Below, piece after piece: positions 43,595-55,269 of a stretch of 64,000 bases of DNA. Positions within the stretch are counted from its first letter, which is position 1; each line of letters starts with the position of its first letter. The position numbers and the translations under genes were made by a program. Source of the stretch: Rehmannia glutinosa (lineage: Eukaryota; Streptophyta; Magnoliopsida; Lamiales; Orobanchaceae); contig CM071935.1 of the NCBI GenBank assembly GCA_016081115.2, positions 50,702,680 through 50,766,679 on the forward strand, given 5' to 3'. Below the pieces are notes generated by a model. It worked only from the letters and a program-made list of their open reading frames with translations. It was not told the DNA's origin and searched no databases.

Positions 43595-43722
43595 AATCCC
43601 CCCAAACTTAAACCATTGCTCGTCCTCAAGCAAAATGGGGTGGATTCATAAACAACACAAAATACTGCAAATATACAATTTCATTGAGCTAATGTTGGTG
43701 CCAAATTATTTTGAAAATACTT
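43595..43722 (-). other. Polypurine tract and 3' internal remnant of the gypsy element
   Basis: On the minus strand TTTAAGTTTGGGGGGATT precedes the LTR, with GAGGACGAGCAATGG further upstream, a combination common before gypsy 3' LTRs in dicots. The internal sequence stops at about 43722 where CACTA repeats begin. Confidence 0.6.
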
Positions 43723-45397
43723 TGACGACGGGTTAGCGATGGATGATATAGCGACAGAAAACTCCATCGTTAAATTTAGAAAAATAAATCATGTAGCTAC
43801 GGACATGAGTTCCATCATTATATTTTGCAGGTAAATGGTTAGTTTAGAAACAAAAATAATTAATACAGTGACAGATTTGTGTCCGTCGTTAAATAACATT
43901 ATATTATTTTTAAATTTTTTAGCAATGGATGATAATTCGACGTTATGTTCAGTTTATACAACGTCATTTCCCGTATTAGTATAATTAAATTATAAAAATT
44001 GTTATATTTATTAACGACGGATTTGTGTGCGTTGCTAAATAATTTTATATTATTTTAAACTTATCAGCGATGGATGATAATTTGTCGCTATTAGGAGTGC
44101 AAACAATGTCGTTTCCATATTAGTATAATTAAATTATAAAAAATGTTATATTAATGAGCGACAAATTTGTGTCCGCCGCTAAATAATCTAACAAAACATT
44201 GTCGCTTTATTCAAATGTATGTAAAACGACAATGTTTTTACTTATTTAGCCACAGATCCTATCTGTCGCTAAATTTAGCTGAAAAACATGTTGAACTCAT
44301 TCTTCTGCATTTCTCCTTTTCATTTCTCTTTCTGAAAATAGCCCCCGCTGCTGTATCAGCCCCACCGGCCACCTTGCAACAGCGCGCGTCTAAGCCTCCA
44401 ATGAAGCTCCGCCGCACCACCAGGCAAGTTCTCATCGATCATTGTTTATAATTAGCACTTTTGTTTTCCACAAATTAGGGCTATTAGAAAATTAGATTGT
44501 AGTTGATTTTTGATTTCTTGTAATTTGAAAATGTTAACACCAGAATGACTCTTATTCGTGCCCATACTTAGATTTTAAATGAAGTTGCATTTGTAACATT
44601 ATTAGGCAGATGAAGGCTATGCGAGAGCAGTTGGAGAATTAGAGTTATGAGCGTGCTCAATTGCCATCATAGGTATCGGAGATGGTGTGTATGATGATGG
44701 AGATATGCCATCAGGGACCTATGCCTCCTCCTTGACAGTCACGTACCTGATGAATAGATTTTATAGATATTTGTATTTTATTTTTTTATTATATATAGAT
44801 GCATTGCATTCTCTATGACTATTTTTGGTGCGGATGTTTTGTAAAACATAATTTTTATTTACTATTATTTATATTCTGTGAAGTTAATGTAAGAATATTT
44901 GGTATTTGAATGTGAATTATTTTTGTAGGTTTTTACAAGTTTCTAAATATAAAAAACAAAAAAAACAAGAAAAATAAAATAAAAATGTAGCGACTGATTT
45001 TATCCATCGCTAATTAAGAACTTTTTGATTAATATAGCGACAGATAAAACCGCATCATATTTTCAAAATAGCGACGGAAATGTATGTCACTACATTTAAC
45101 GACGGACATATCCATCATTAAAGACAAACCAGATTTTGAGGAACATGGACGGATATTTTCGATCGCTAATTTATCATTTATTTTTGTTGTTCCACTACAT
45201 CTTTAGTGAGGGACTTCTGTCCAATTACCGACGGATAAATCCGTCATTAATTTTACGATGGATTTAGTCGTCTGTCGCTACTAAATTATCAATGAGTAAA
45301 CTAAAGATGAAAATTATCCATCGTAAATTTGTCGCTCTTTTTTTAGCGATGGATTTTCTTAGTTTATCCGTTGCTATTTGGCATATTTCTTGTAGTG
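43723..45397. mobile_element. CACTA (En/Spm)-type transposon remnant
   Basis: The right end is TTCTTGTAGTG (45388-45397), the inverted form of the CACTACAAGAA terminus of plant CACTA elements. Both outer thirds are filled with short subterminal repeats in both orientations of the type AGCGACGGATTTGTGTCCGTC and CGTCGCTAAAT (43723-44280 and 44985-45385). The middle holds a degraded transposase piece. The left CACTA terminus is not found, so the left end is truncated. Too short to be autonomous. Confidence 0.65.
44585..44745 (+). pseudogene. CACTA transposase C-terminal coiled-coil remnant
   Basis: After an acceptor-like TTATTAG at 44600-44606, the plus strand encodes RQMKAMREQLEN with stops, then SEMVCMMMEICHQGP. 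Repeated Met/Glu/Arg helices followed by a Met- and Pro-rich end are common at the C-terminus of plant CACTA transposases. An upstream exon-like piece (44340-44426, SKPPMKLRRTTRQ) ends in AG/GCAAGT, a GC-type donor. Two in-frame stops show it is dead. The identification is by style only. Confidence 0.35.
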
Positions 45398-46186
45398 AAA
45401 TTTCATGCCGAATTGTATTAAAAAACACATAGTATCCCAAAGACAGAGTCTAGTTAATACCATGTTGCGTTTTGACAAAGAAAAAAAAGGAAAATTAATT
45501 TTATTAGGGGTCATTAATGTATTAACTTTTCTCCTGAAAAGTGTTAGTAGTACATCTGAAAAGTATTAGTAATGCCCTTGAACAATATTTTTAGTATCCC
45601 TCATGAAAAGTAATGATTGTTTTACCTCAAAAGTATTAAAATGTATTAATTGTCCACCTGAAAAGTAATAGGCAGTGACATAATATTAAGCAACCCTGAA
45701 AAGTATTAGCTTTTCCCGTGAAAAGTATTAGCAATCCCTCGGAAAAGTATTAGTAATCCCCTTGAATAGTTATTTTAGTAATCCTCATGAAGGTATTGAT
45801 TTTTCCCGCCATAGTATTATCATTCCCCCTAAAACCTATTAATAGTCTATTGAAAAGTAATAGGTTTTCCAATTAAAGGTATTTTAGTATTCCTCATGAA
45901 ACGTATTAGTAGTCCTCCCAAAAAGTATCAGTAGGCGTTGCTAAAAAGTATTAGCAACATATGTGTTTGTTGAGGTGTTAGTTGTTGTGCGGGTCAATGT
46001 GCGGATTGACCGTGGGCCAGGTATTTGGATTTGTCTAACGGATTAGATCTATTAGACGGTCTGATAGGAACCCTGGAAAATTATATTTTTTGTTTTGTAT
46101 GTATTTTGTAGATAACTGTAAAATTTAGTGACAAAATTATTTATGTCAGTAAGTTATGTTGGTAAACTGGATTTTTTTATAGCAAA
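45398..46186. repeat. Second AAAAGTATTAG array
   Basis: From 45530 to 45960 there are over a dozen irregular copies of GAAAAGTATTAG with linkers such as TAATCCCTC. It is followed by a GC-richer stretch with GGTCAATGTGCGGATTGACC. A similar order follows the array at 41704. There is no ORF and I do not recognise the element family. Confidence 0.6.
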
Positions 46187-46400
46187 AAACTTGTGTGAGA
46201 CCATCTCACGGATCTAAATATATGAGACGGAGCTTCATGTGGTCCCCCCTCTCTGTCCTTGCTGGTCCCCCCCTCCCCCTCTCTCCTCACTGGTTCCCCC
46301 TCCTCTCTCTCTCCTCATTGGTCCCACCCTCTCTCACCTCATGTCCCAAACTCGTTGTGGCATATTTCTTGAGCAGTGGCAATTTTGTAATATTAGACAG
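46187..46400. repeat. Palindrome and C/T-rich short repeats
   Basis: GTGTGAGACCATCTCACGG near 46192-46210 contains the perfect inverted repeat GTGAGA-CCA-TCTCAC. At 46235-46345 about three units of CT-rich sequence (CCTCACTGGTYCCMCCCTC style, roughly 35 bp) follow. ORFs through it are compositional. Confidence 0.5.
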
Positions 46401-46830
46401 TTACATAGTATCACATTAGACTCAACAAGTATCACTTTTTATTAAAATAAAATATTACATTTTATGAAAAAAGTACCACTTTTTATTAAAACAATGTATC
46501 ATTTCTTATGCAAAACTATCAGTTTTTATTATAAATAATCACTTTTTAATAAAACAAGTATCACTTCTTATGGAAAAAAGTATCATTTTTAATCAAAAAA
46601 TATTATTTTTTATTAAAATAATGTATCACTTATTATAGAAAAATCATCACTCGTTATTAAAACAAAGTACCACTTATTATGAAAAAATATCACTTCTTAT
46701 TAAAAAAGTACCACTTCTTATTAAAACAAATATCACTTTTTATTAAAAAAAAGTACATTTCTTGTTAAAAAGAGTATCACTTCTTATTAAAACAAATATA
46801 ACTTCTTATTAAAAAATATAACTTTTTATT
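46401..46830. repeat. AT-rich array of TATCACTTTTTATTAAAA units
   Basis: Around twenty irregular copies of a unit of about 20 bp, TATCACTT[CT]TTATTAAAA, with spacing changes. It runs up to the outer end of the Tat-2 LTR. No coding potential. Confidence 0.8.
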
Positions 46831-47366
46831 TGATGATGCCTTTTAGAGCAGTCACCCAAGTCAACTAAGTTGACCAAAATCCTCTCCCCGAGAGAAAAGT
46901 CTTCCAGCTAGTCCTCTTCCCGAGGGGGAAGTCTTCTTGTATTCTACTCCTTAAGCTGGTGAATCTTCGATAGGGAACATTCCTGCACACACGCACAAAT
47001 ATTAGAGAGCCCCGTGGATTTTCCCAGGGAGGTGCCTCCGACGCTCAAGTCAGCACGGTGAACGAGAGAAGATAAGTAGTAATCGAATACTAGATGCGTA
47101 GGAGGAAAATTAATTATGAGTTAATTACTTACAAATAATATGAGGGATCTTTTTATACCTAGGAGATGTGCCCCGTGGCTGTGTAGGAGAACATATGCCA
47201 GTCCACGTAGAAGAAAACGAAAAAAACGACTGCTTGGGCCAAACCCGGACTCCTTTGAGGCGATTTAATTATTAAGATCCCATGGGACAATTAATAGTAT
47301 TAAATAAACAAATATAAAGTAAATTATATTTAATTAAATTATGAAATACTATTTTTGTCCCCAACA
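46831..47366 (-). repeat. Tat-2 3' LTR
   Basis: On the minus strand it starts TGTTGGGGACAAAAATAG at 47366 and the plus-strand left end is TGATGATGCC. About 536 bp. On the element strand GGAGCTGGGGCTTA precedes it and may serve as the polypurine tract. There is no second copy in the window, so the left edge is provisional. Confidence 0.55.
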
Positions 47367-48880
47367 TAAGCCCCAGCTCCGGTGTTGCGGAGGGATGGAG
47401 CAATGCGGGAGCTATACCGGTGTTGTGTCTGGCTTGTCCTGCTTGCGCCCCTTGTCTCGCCTTCGGAGGGTCTTTGACTACTTTTGCACGAGGACGCTGG
47501 AGAGGAGAGCCTTTGACTATGTCTTCCGAAAGTAAACTTTGTCCTCCCCACCTCTCAACTTTGAAATTTTTTGCTTTGTAGAACACTTAGGAAATTTCTT
47601 GAAATTAAGTTGAGGTGAGAGTTGAGGTGAGACTTGAGATGAGACATAAGATGAGACTTTATGGATGGTTGGAGTGCACCAAGCGGAGAGATGGATGAGA
47701 AGACCATGGGCCATAGAGGGCACCTTGGGGCGCCTCCCCGGAGTGGGAAGGGCGCCCCCTTGGCGCCCTCCCTGGATGGCCACAAGGGCGCACCCGGGTG
47801 CCCTCCCCAGTGGGGGAGGGTGAGTCCCTAGGGGGCATGCCAAGCCCCCCAACCCATTTTCCTCCGTACTTTTTTTCTTCTTTCCCGAGTTTCCGCATGT
47901 TTCAAGTTATATCTCAGATTTTGGAATTCTTTAGATTCCCTCGTCTCTTCGTCTTCTCGGGAGTTAGTCTAGCTTTTGATTCCTTCTCTGCGTGGACTTG
48001 TTCTCTTTATAGCAATGTACCATTCCTTTTGTAAGCTTCAACCTTCCGGAGTGGATGGATATACTTGTGTTATGCTTCATTCCTTCCGGAGCTTGGAGGG
48101 AGAACCCTTCTCGAGCTTGGATGGAGCATCCTCTTGAAGCTTGGAGGGAGCATCTTCATTCAGGTTTCTCCGAGTTCTTCTTTTCCTTGTGTTGGCCCAG
48201 TGAGGCTAGTTGATTCCTGCATTTTTTTATGCATATGAGCTTCCCTTTGTCATGTTTTATTTGTGATATATATGTGTGACTTCTTACGGGATATTATATT
48301 TATATTATATTTCAAAATCAAGGAGTGTCTTTTCGGAACTCGGAGTAGGGCGCCCCCTTTGGGTTCCTTGGGCCCCCTTCTGGAGTTCGGAGGAGGGCGC
48401 CCACTTTTGATATTCCCCAAGTCTTTATTTTTTTTCCTCTTCATGTGTTAGCATATTTCGCCTTTTTTTCTTGCACATTTTCATAGTGGAGAAGAATTAA
48501 CGGGGACACTTGTGAGGAGACCCCTTCCTCAGAGGTCTTAGCTGGAAAAAAATGATTTTTTACTAGGACCTCATTGTGAGGAGGCCCCTGCCATTCGGGA
48601 TTTTAGCTTGAAGGGGTCATCTCAACCGGGATCTTAGCCGGGTGAGGCCATCCCCCCTCCAGGGTCTTAGCCGGAGGAGGTTAATTAGTAGGACCTCTTA
48701 TGAGGAGGCCCCTCCCATCTGGGGTCTTAGCCGAAGGTGTCATCCCAATTGGGATCTTAGCCGGAGAATGTTATTTACGAGGACCCTCATGAGGAGTCCC
48801 CTCCCATCCGGGACCGTAGTCGGAAAGATGGGATTTGTTGAGGAGAGCGTTTAACTGGCCATTGACCATGGCTATTAATT
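47367..48880 (-). other. Tat-2 region between Pol and 3' LTR, with tandem repeats
   Basis: No supported ORF. Features include GGCGCCC-rich patches (47720-47830 and 48345-48405), GAGCTTGGAGGGAGC repeats near 48085-48160, and at 48490-48840 four units of GAGGAGGCCCCTCCCATC...GGGTCTTAGCCGG type. A repeat-rich 3' zone matches Tat-1 and Tat elements in general. I see no antisense ORF comparable with that of Tat-1. Confidence 0.55.
48490..48840. repeat. Imperfect tandem repeats in Tat-2
   Basis: Alternating modules built on GTGAGGAGGCCCCTCCC and GGGATCTTAGCCGG recur four to five times with a spacing of roughly 85 to 135 bp. Confidence 0.75.
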
Positions 48881-48953
48881 GCGCCCTAGCCATGTGTGGC
48901 CATTAACTACTTTCATCACATCAAAGTAGAAAACGTGAAAGCATTTTTATTCA

Positions 48954-49156
48954 TTATAATGAAAAGGTTTTATGCCCTATGGGCGGAAATATGACTGAAA
49001 CAAATAACATAAAAATGTTTAACGCCTCCGGGCAAAACAATCCGTTAGGCGTAAACTTTTGTAGGTTGTCGACATTCCATGTGCGTGTGATGCTATTGCC
49101 ATCTAGATGTTGCAATCTGTAGGCTCTGGGCTTCACCAATTCAACTACCTTATACG
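48954..49156 (-). pseudogene. Tat-2 Pol C-terminal end
   Basis: On the minus strand the sequence just inside the S2-b insertion gives YKVVELVKPRAYRLQHLDG and TRTWNVDNLQKF, the usual last part of Tat-lineage Pol. It connects in frame with KWKGMY at 56600 across S2-b when one target duplication is removed. Confidence 0.8.
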
Positions 49157-51381
49157 TGTTAGTCCAAGTGGCTACGAAAATCTAAAGGGAGGTTGAATAG
49201 ATTTTTCCGATTTTCTGATTCTTGCCCTCTTTTTCGAATATGAAGATGATGACCAACACATAATGATTTATAGAGGTTCAACGCACCTAGGGCCTAATCC
49301 TCTACCACCCGGTATGTTCGGAATGAATTTCGAAAAGGAAAAAGTTTATTAATAGATACCAAACTAATACAACCTTTACCTTGAAGAGTACCACACTCTT
49401 CTCACAACACCACCTATGCAGAACACCACAATCGTCCAACTCTAAGAGCACCAAACTCTTCTTCACCTCGAAGATCACCAAACTCTTCTAACACCTCGAA
49501 GAGCACCAAACTCTTCAACACAATTAATTGTGCTCCTACCACAAGAACACTTACAAGGATGTCTTATCTTGGATGATTTGAACCAATTCAAGATTACAAC
49601 TCAAAGAAGTATACAACTTTGAAGTGCAAGTGTAATCAAGAATGAAGCCTAATACTCAAGATGTGCAAGTGTAAGACTTAGGCTAAATACAACAAGAATA
49701 TAAAAGTGAAGAATAAGAAGTTTGCTTGTTGTTTGTATTGCTTGTGTTGTTTTATTGTGTTGCTTCAAACCTTCAACTATATAGGACGCGTTTGGGAACT
49801 GTGAAAAGCCAGGATAATATCCTTATCATATCTTATCACAACGTTTCGGGTTTATGATGGTGGCCCGCGTGATTGGGATAGGCCCATGATTTAATCACAT
49901 TTTCAACTGAAACAACATAACACCTGTGAGGTGTTATTAAATAGTACCAGGTTATCCTTACAACTGAAATTACCTTTTTGTCCTCAAAATAATACATGGT
50001 ATTCCTCTGTAATTTTTCCAAATCTTCTTCTTCAACATACCCCTGTAATTTTTCAAACAATCAGTCAAAACATTTAATTTTTTTACGAAAAGCTTATATA
50101 TTACCTTGGCTTCTGGTTTCGAAATCCATAAACCCCAAATGATTTTATTATTCATATGTATATATGTACCGCGGGAGTGAGCTTTATATTCTCCATTTTC
50201 ATTTTATTTATTCGACTTTCAATTTTTTTATTTTGGGAATTTTTGGTCTCTCAAATTTAGTAAATAAAACACAAAAATATATTTGCTCAATTTCAATTAT
50301 GGTATTCAGATAAATTAGGTTATGATATTTTTAATTCAAATTCCCAATGAACACTTAGTTAAAACAATGATTGCACTTGATATGCACATCAATTAAAATG
50401 ATATGTTAATTGAGTTCCGAAAATTTTTAAACTTACCAAGAAAAGTATAATTAGTGCCAAAAACACACGTAAACAAACTATTTGGTTGATGTGGCCAATC
50501 AACCGAGGTAGCAGGCGATTCTCGATTTTTCAAAAAATGGCAGCCACAATTTTCGATTTTAGGGTTGCAGAGGGAAGAAGAGAAAATCTGAATATGAGAA
50601 GAGTCATATTTGGGTTCTTTAAAACAAATGGCACATTGGTCATTTCCAATGTAATCACTTATTATCAATAATACCAAACAAAAATATTGACCAAATATAT
50701 TGGATCCAATAAAGACATAATCCAACTCCCAAATAAAAAGACCCGTACAAAGGATAGTCTTGGATTTGAATCCTAGAAATAGGCTCTTCATTGGAGATTG
50801 AAATCTGTAAAAAACAATTGCAAATCAAATGGAGAATATAGCCGTTAGAAATCAATCCCACAATTTCATGAAAAGTTGTATGATGTGCAACAGATAGTTT
50901 CTGCTGATAAAACCTTAGGTCGGCCGGTCGACTTCTAATATGAAAAATACATTTAAAATTGAAAAATGTATGAAACATTAAGGCTTGGACCGGTCCAGGG
51001 AGGTTGACCGGTCGACCTAGGGTTCGACCGTTCGCCCCCCATGTGGACCGGTTGGCCTTCTAATTTTGTGAGACAGAAAAGATTTTGGCCAACTTTGCAA
51101 TACTCAGGCACCAGTCGACCTCCTCCAACATTTCTCTTGTTTCGTTTTTGTTTCAGTTTCTTTTTTCAGGCACGGGTTCCCCTATAGAGTAATCGGTTAG
51201 CCTCAAAATAAAAGTATTGTCCGATTTTTGTCAAAAATAAACTTCAAGAAATATTCCAAAAAATTAGTAAAAAACATTTAAATCGATTTGAAGTATTTGG
51301 ACAATATTTGGAGTCATTGTTTTGGTGTAAAACTCAATAATATGAAATCTTCAAAATTATGATAAAAATATTTATCTAACA
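49157..51381 (-). repeat. S2-b 3' LTR with an insertion
   Basis: Plus strand TGTTAGTCCAAGTGGC to TTATCTAACA, 2225 bp against 1330 bp in the other LTR. The extra length is a single insertion at about 49785-50750. ACCGGT-type palindromes are clustered at 50920-51200. Confidence 0.85.
49785..50750. mobile_element. Unclassified insertion in S2-b LTR, possibly a non-autonomous DNA transposon
   Basis: About 965 bp are absent from the partner LTR (compare 55955). The ends are loosely inverted: GTTTGGGAACTG on the left and CAACTCCCAAAT on the right. No clear target duplication. No coding region is convincing; a minus-strand ORF at 50393-50791 looks incidental. A hAT- or PIF-like MITE is possible. 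Confidence 0.45.
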
Positions 51382-52625
51382 AACTCCCCTTTTTTGATGA
51401 TTACAAACCAAAACAATATTAAAAAACCAAATAAGTTTTTCCAGTAAAAAATAACTATCCATTTTAGGCGACAATTTTCATGATTAAGAATCTTAAGGAA
51501 TGGAGAAAAGAATTTTCAAAACAATTTATAAAAGCTCCCCCTATCAGCATGCCAAACAAAAATAGGCATAGAAACAATCAATTAAAAGCTAAAAGCTCAG
51601 CTTTTACAAGTATAGCTTGAAGTTCAAGAGCTAAAAAACTCCCCCTGTCAAAAAGAATTCATTAGTCACAATTAAAAGTCCATTATACATCCATTGGACT
51701 GAGTTTCATCCAATCTTATGGCTTTTTTATCCGTAGCTTATAGCTTTTTTTTTTTTTGAAAGCTTTTTCTAACTCCATTGATCTAAGCATAAGCTTATGA
51801 GCTTATTCAATTTTTCTCCCCCTTTGGAATCATAAAAAAATTTATTAGCACGAGAAAAACATCGTAAATATATATCAAAGTGCGCATCGAATCAAATTAT
51901 CATGCCTTTGAACAGAAAGCTTAGAAATCCAAATTGTAAGGGAAATTTTTATGAGAAAGTTTGTAGAAGCTCATTTGATGGATTAAACATGATCTCTGTA
52001 AACATATAAGTCATTTGAAATCAAGAGATTCATGTAAGAGATGAAAATATTCACTGAGATATTTTATCGAACACTTGGCATGCATATGATAAAATAGTAG
52101 TTGTATATAACATTTGTAAATGTAATCATGCCCAAAAATTCAACACCAATCATAATTCTACAAGCATAATCCATCAACATACATAATTCCCATCACATTC
52201 ATATAATAAATACACTAATTCATCAAATATAGACAAAGTTCTCAAGGGTTCAACTCAATTGAGATTTTAGAGGGAATTAAACTTACCAATTGATTGGGGA
52301 AGATGAATAATATGGAAGATATATACATTACACAAGCCCAATATAGTATAATTTGCAAGAGAAAATCATTTTGAGTGATTTGTGTATGAAATGGGCGAAG
52401 GGGTGTGGAATTTGAAAATAAAATTAACAGACGGACAAAACTGATATAACCCCTGAAACAACACTGGTCGACCGGTCGACCACCTGTTCGACCGTTCAAG
52501 GCCTGGTCGACTGGTACCTGTAATGCAGTCCAGTTTCTATTCGAATTTTGAGTTAAAAATGCGATTTTTCACCCCTAAGTTTTAAAAACGCACAAAATAC
52601 AACCATAGACCTCCTTCAATATGTA
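51382..52625 (-). promoter_or_regulatory. S2-b 3' noncoding region with multiple polypurine tracts
   Basis: Polypurine motifs on the element strand recur at 51383-51398, about 51534-51545, 51639-51650 and 51815-51826, as in S2-a at equal spacing. ACCGGT-type motifs appear near 52465-52510. No ORF. Confidence 0.75.
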
Positions 52626-53010
52626 TTATGCCTAAATGAGCTTGAATTGAGGTAAAAGACTTGGCGGTTAATGATTTTGTAAAAATATCCGCGAGTTGAT
52701 CTTGAGATCGAACAAAACACATCTCAATTTTTCGTTTCAAAACTTAGAAAATGATGTTGAACCTCAATATATTTTGTTCGGTTATGAAGAACTGGATTTT
52801 GAGAAATATTTATACCGGATGTGTTATCACAAAAAGTAGAAATGTTTTCAAACTTTGGATAAAACAAGCCATAAGAAAGAGTGCCTCTCAAATATTGAAA
52901 AAATCCTTTTAACGGCGCTTAAATGAGATTCTTTGGGATTGCTTTGAAATCGAGCACATAGGCATAAGGCAAGAAGAATATTGAGTCTATGAGAGTAAGA
53001 TAAGTTGATG
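52626..53010 (-). pseudogene. S2-b RNase H remnant
   Basis: On the minus strand pieces equivalent to the SQDQLADIFTKPL end of RNase H (near 52690) and the FQYLRGTLSYGLFYPKFEN part (near 52890) survive, with the centre missing. It marks the end of Pol in a deleted element. Confidence 0.6.
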
Positions 53011-53425
53011 AACATACCTCGATTTTGTTTGTCAACCTATATGCCTTTCTCAAACTTGAAAAATCATGATATAGATAATCATTAATATGTCTACGATCAT
53101 TTGTTCTTTAATACCAAAAAATTTCTTGCAAAATCTTGACAAAATATTTTGCACAAGAGCATAGTATTAATGGATAATATCGGCTAAGTTGATATGAATC
53201 AACTGAGAAATAAAACAAGTGGCACATACTATGCTTTTGCGAGAGCCAACAAAAGTTTGATAAAACATGTATGTTCTAATGTGCTTAAACAAGGTCTCTT
53301 TTGAATTTTAAACAATCAAAAGTATAAATATAAGACCTTATATCTAGAAAAAAAATTGAAATGAATTTGATAATCAACAAAAATATGCACAATAATAATT
53401 AATGACTAAAAAAAATAAACAATAT
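53011..53425. other. Unassigned sequence replacing most of S2-b pol
   Basis: About 415 AT-rich bases with no ORF lie between the gag end and RNase H remnant, where about 2.5 kb of protease, integrase and RT are expected. I see nothing recognisable; it may be scrambled pol or filler. Confidence 0.4.
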
Positions 53426-55206
53426 TTAAGAAAAGGATAAGAGTTTCCAATATGGCCATTGCCAAGAGTTGTGTCTTTCGAATTGTTGAATATACCTTCT
53501 TCTTGAAACATGACTTTGTTGATAACATCTCCTCATTTGATCATATGGCGCGATCATTTGTTGTCTATTTGACAATTTGAGTTTCCTTTGACTTTTATTG
53601 TGCCGTGTACCTAACATGAAATTATCTTGTGGTACCCTCAATTGTTTGGGTCCACTAGGATTAGCTTTGAGACTTTTAGTTCTCCAATAATAATTTGAGC
53701 TATCTCTAGCCCGACAAGTATTTTCCGTGTGACCACTTTTACAACAATAAAAACATGTAATAGTTTTAGAAGTATGGTGATTGGCATAAACAAAAGTAGG
53801 CACTTAATTCCTTTTCATATCATTGATAACATTTGGCTTATAACCAAGTTCTAGTTTCAAAAGATCACAACATTGAACATCAAGAATTTTGGTCAATTTA
53901 TCGGTACTCAAATTAAACTTCATCATATCATTTTTCATGTAACCAATATCGTTAGAGAGAGTTTCATTTTATTTTTCAAGATTTCTAACCTTATCAAGTG
54001 TAGTAGTGTGAGCACAAAAAAGTGATTCATATGAAACAAGTAAACTATCATTTTCATTTTTCAAAGTGTTGAATTCCCTTTTCAAATTTTTGTATTTAAC
54101 AAGAATGCTTTGGAATTTATTTTGAAGTTCATCATAATCATCTTGCAATTCATTAATAAAAGAGATAGAAGAGTTAGAGTGTACCTCATTGTCTTCTTGG
54201 ATGTCCATTAGACATTGTTCAGCTTCCTCATCATTAGATGTTGCAAGGAGCTCATCCAATGTTTTTGCTTCGGCTTTGGCATTCAAGGCTTTTAATTTTC
54301 TGTGAAATTTCTCCTTCTTCATTTGTTCTTCCTCCCCTTTTTGACAATGGTGTCCGGGTTTTCCAAATCGAAAGCAAAACTTGTTTCTTGCTTTTCTTTC
54401 TTGGTTCTTATTTACAGATTTTGTAAATTTTCTAATAAGTTCTTCATCTTCATCTTTCTCATCACTTGAATAATAATTTTTGGATTTTGTGGCAAGACTT
54501 TTTGGAGTTGACCCCATATCTGGTTGAGAAGTCGATGCCTTTGAATTACTCATTTGATTGGTATAAACTTCATAGATGAGAAGATTTCCGATAAACTCAT
54601 CAAAATTTAGAGTTTCTAAATTTTGAGCTTCCGTAATAGCGATAACTTTTTCGGACAAAGAGGAGAGAATAGCATTTAGAACTTTGGTGACTTTATCCTC
54701 TTCAGAAATAATTTTTCCAAGTTCAACTAGAGGGTTTACAATGTTGTCAAGCCTTTCAATCATTTTTTGGAAATATTTTCTCCAACATTCATAGTGAAAA
54801 TTTCGAACTCTTTGACCAACATGGTCTTTCGAACTTGTTTCACTTTCTTTGTACCTTCATAGATAACTTCTAATTTTTCACATACATCATAAGTGGTTCG
54901 AATTCTGTAATACGATTATATTTTGTAGCGGTAAGAGAGCAATAAAGAATATTAAGAGCATTACCATTTAAGGAGAATGTTTTCTTGTCTTCATCATCAA
55001 ACTCCTTGCTTTAGGAATTTGAGTTCCATCTTCCTTTTCTTCATCGGCATGGATACTCTATTTATAATTGTGTTCAAAATATCGAACCCGCAACCTTGTA
55101 AGAAGCACTCCATTCTATTTTTCCAAAAAGCCTAATTATTGGAGTCGAATAGAGGCGGTCTATGGAATGAAGCACCAATTGGAAGATAGCTCTCGTTCGT
55201 AGCCAT
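53426..55206 (-). pseudogene. S2-b gag
   Basis: ATG at 55206 gives MATNESYLPIGASFHRPPLF, AFWKNRMECFLQGCGFD, then several stops up to 54780. The frame 54763-53969 (264 codons) is open: LNAILSSLSEKVIAITEAQ, NLETLNFDEFIGNLLIYEVY, a first knuckle CFRFGKPGHHCQ where the second Cys is Phe, acidic part and coiled coil. A second knuckle CFYCCKSGHTENTC lies near 53745. The pattern mirrors S2-a gag. Confidence 0.85.
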
Positions 55207-55255
55207 GGATTTTCCTCTTTACTCGCAATGTGAAACGAGCTTGCCAAAGAGTTTG

Positions 55256-55267
55256 GCTATGATACAA
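55256..55267 (-). other. S2-b primer binding site (degenerate)
   Basis: Minus strand TTGTATCATAGC, two changes from TGGTATCAGAGC, two bases from the LTR edge. Confidence 0.8.
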
Positions 55268-55269
55268 CT

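Noticed and set aside
47798..48034. 78-codon plus-strand ORF as a Tat-2 antisense ORF
   Set aside because: It is short, lacks a coiled coil and any resemblance to the Tat-1 aORF, and arises partly from GGCGCCC-rich repeats.
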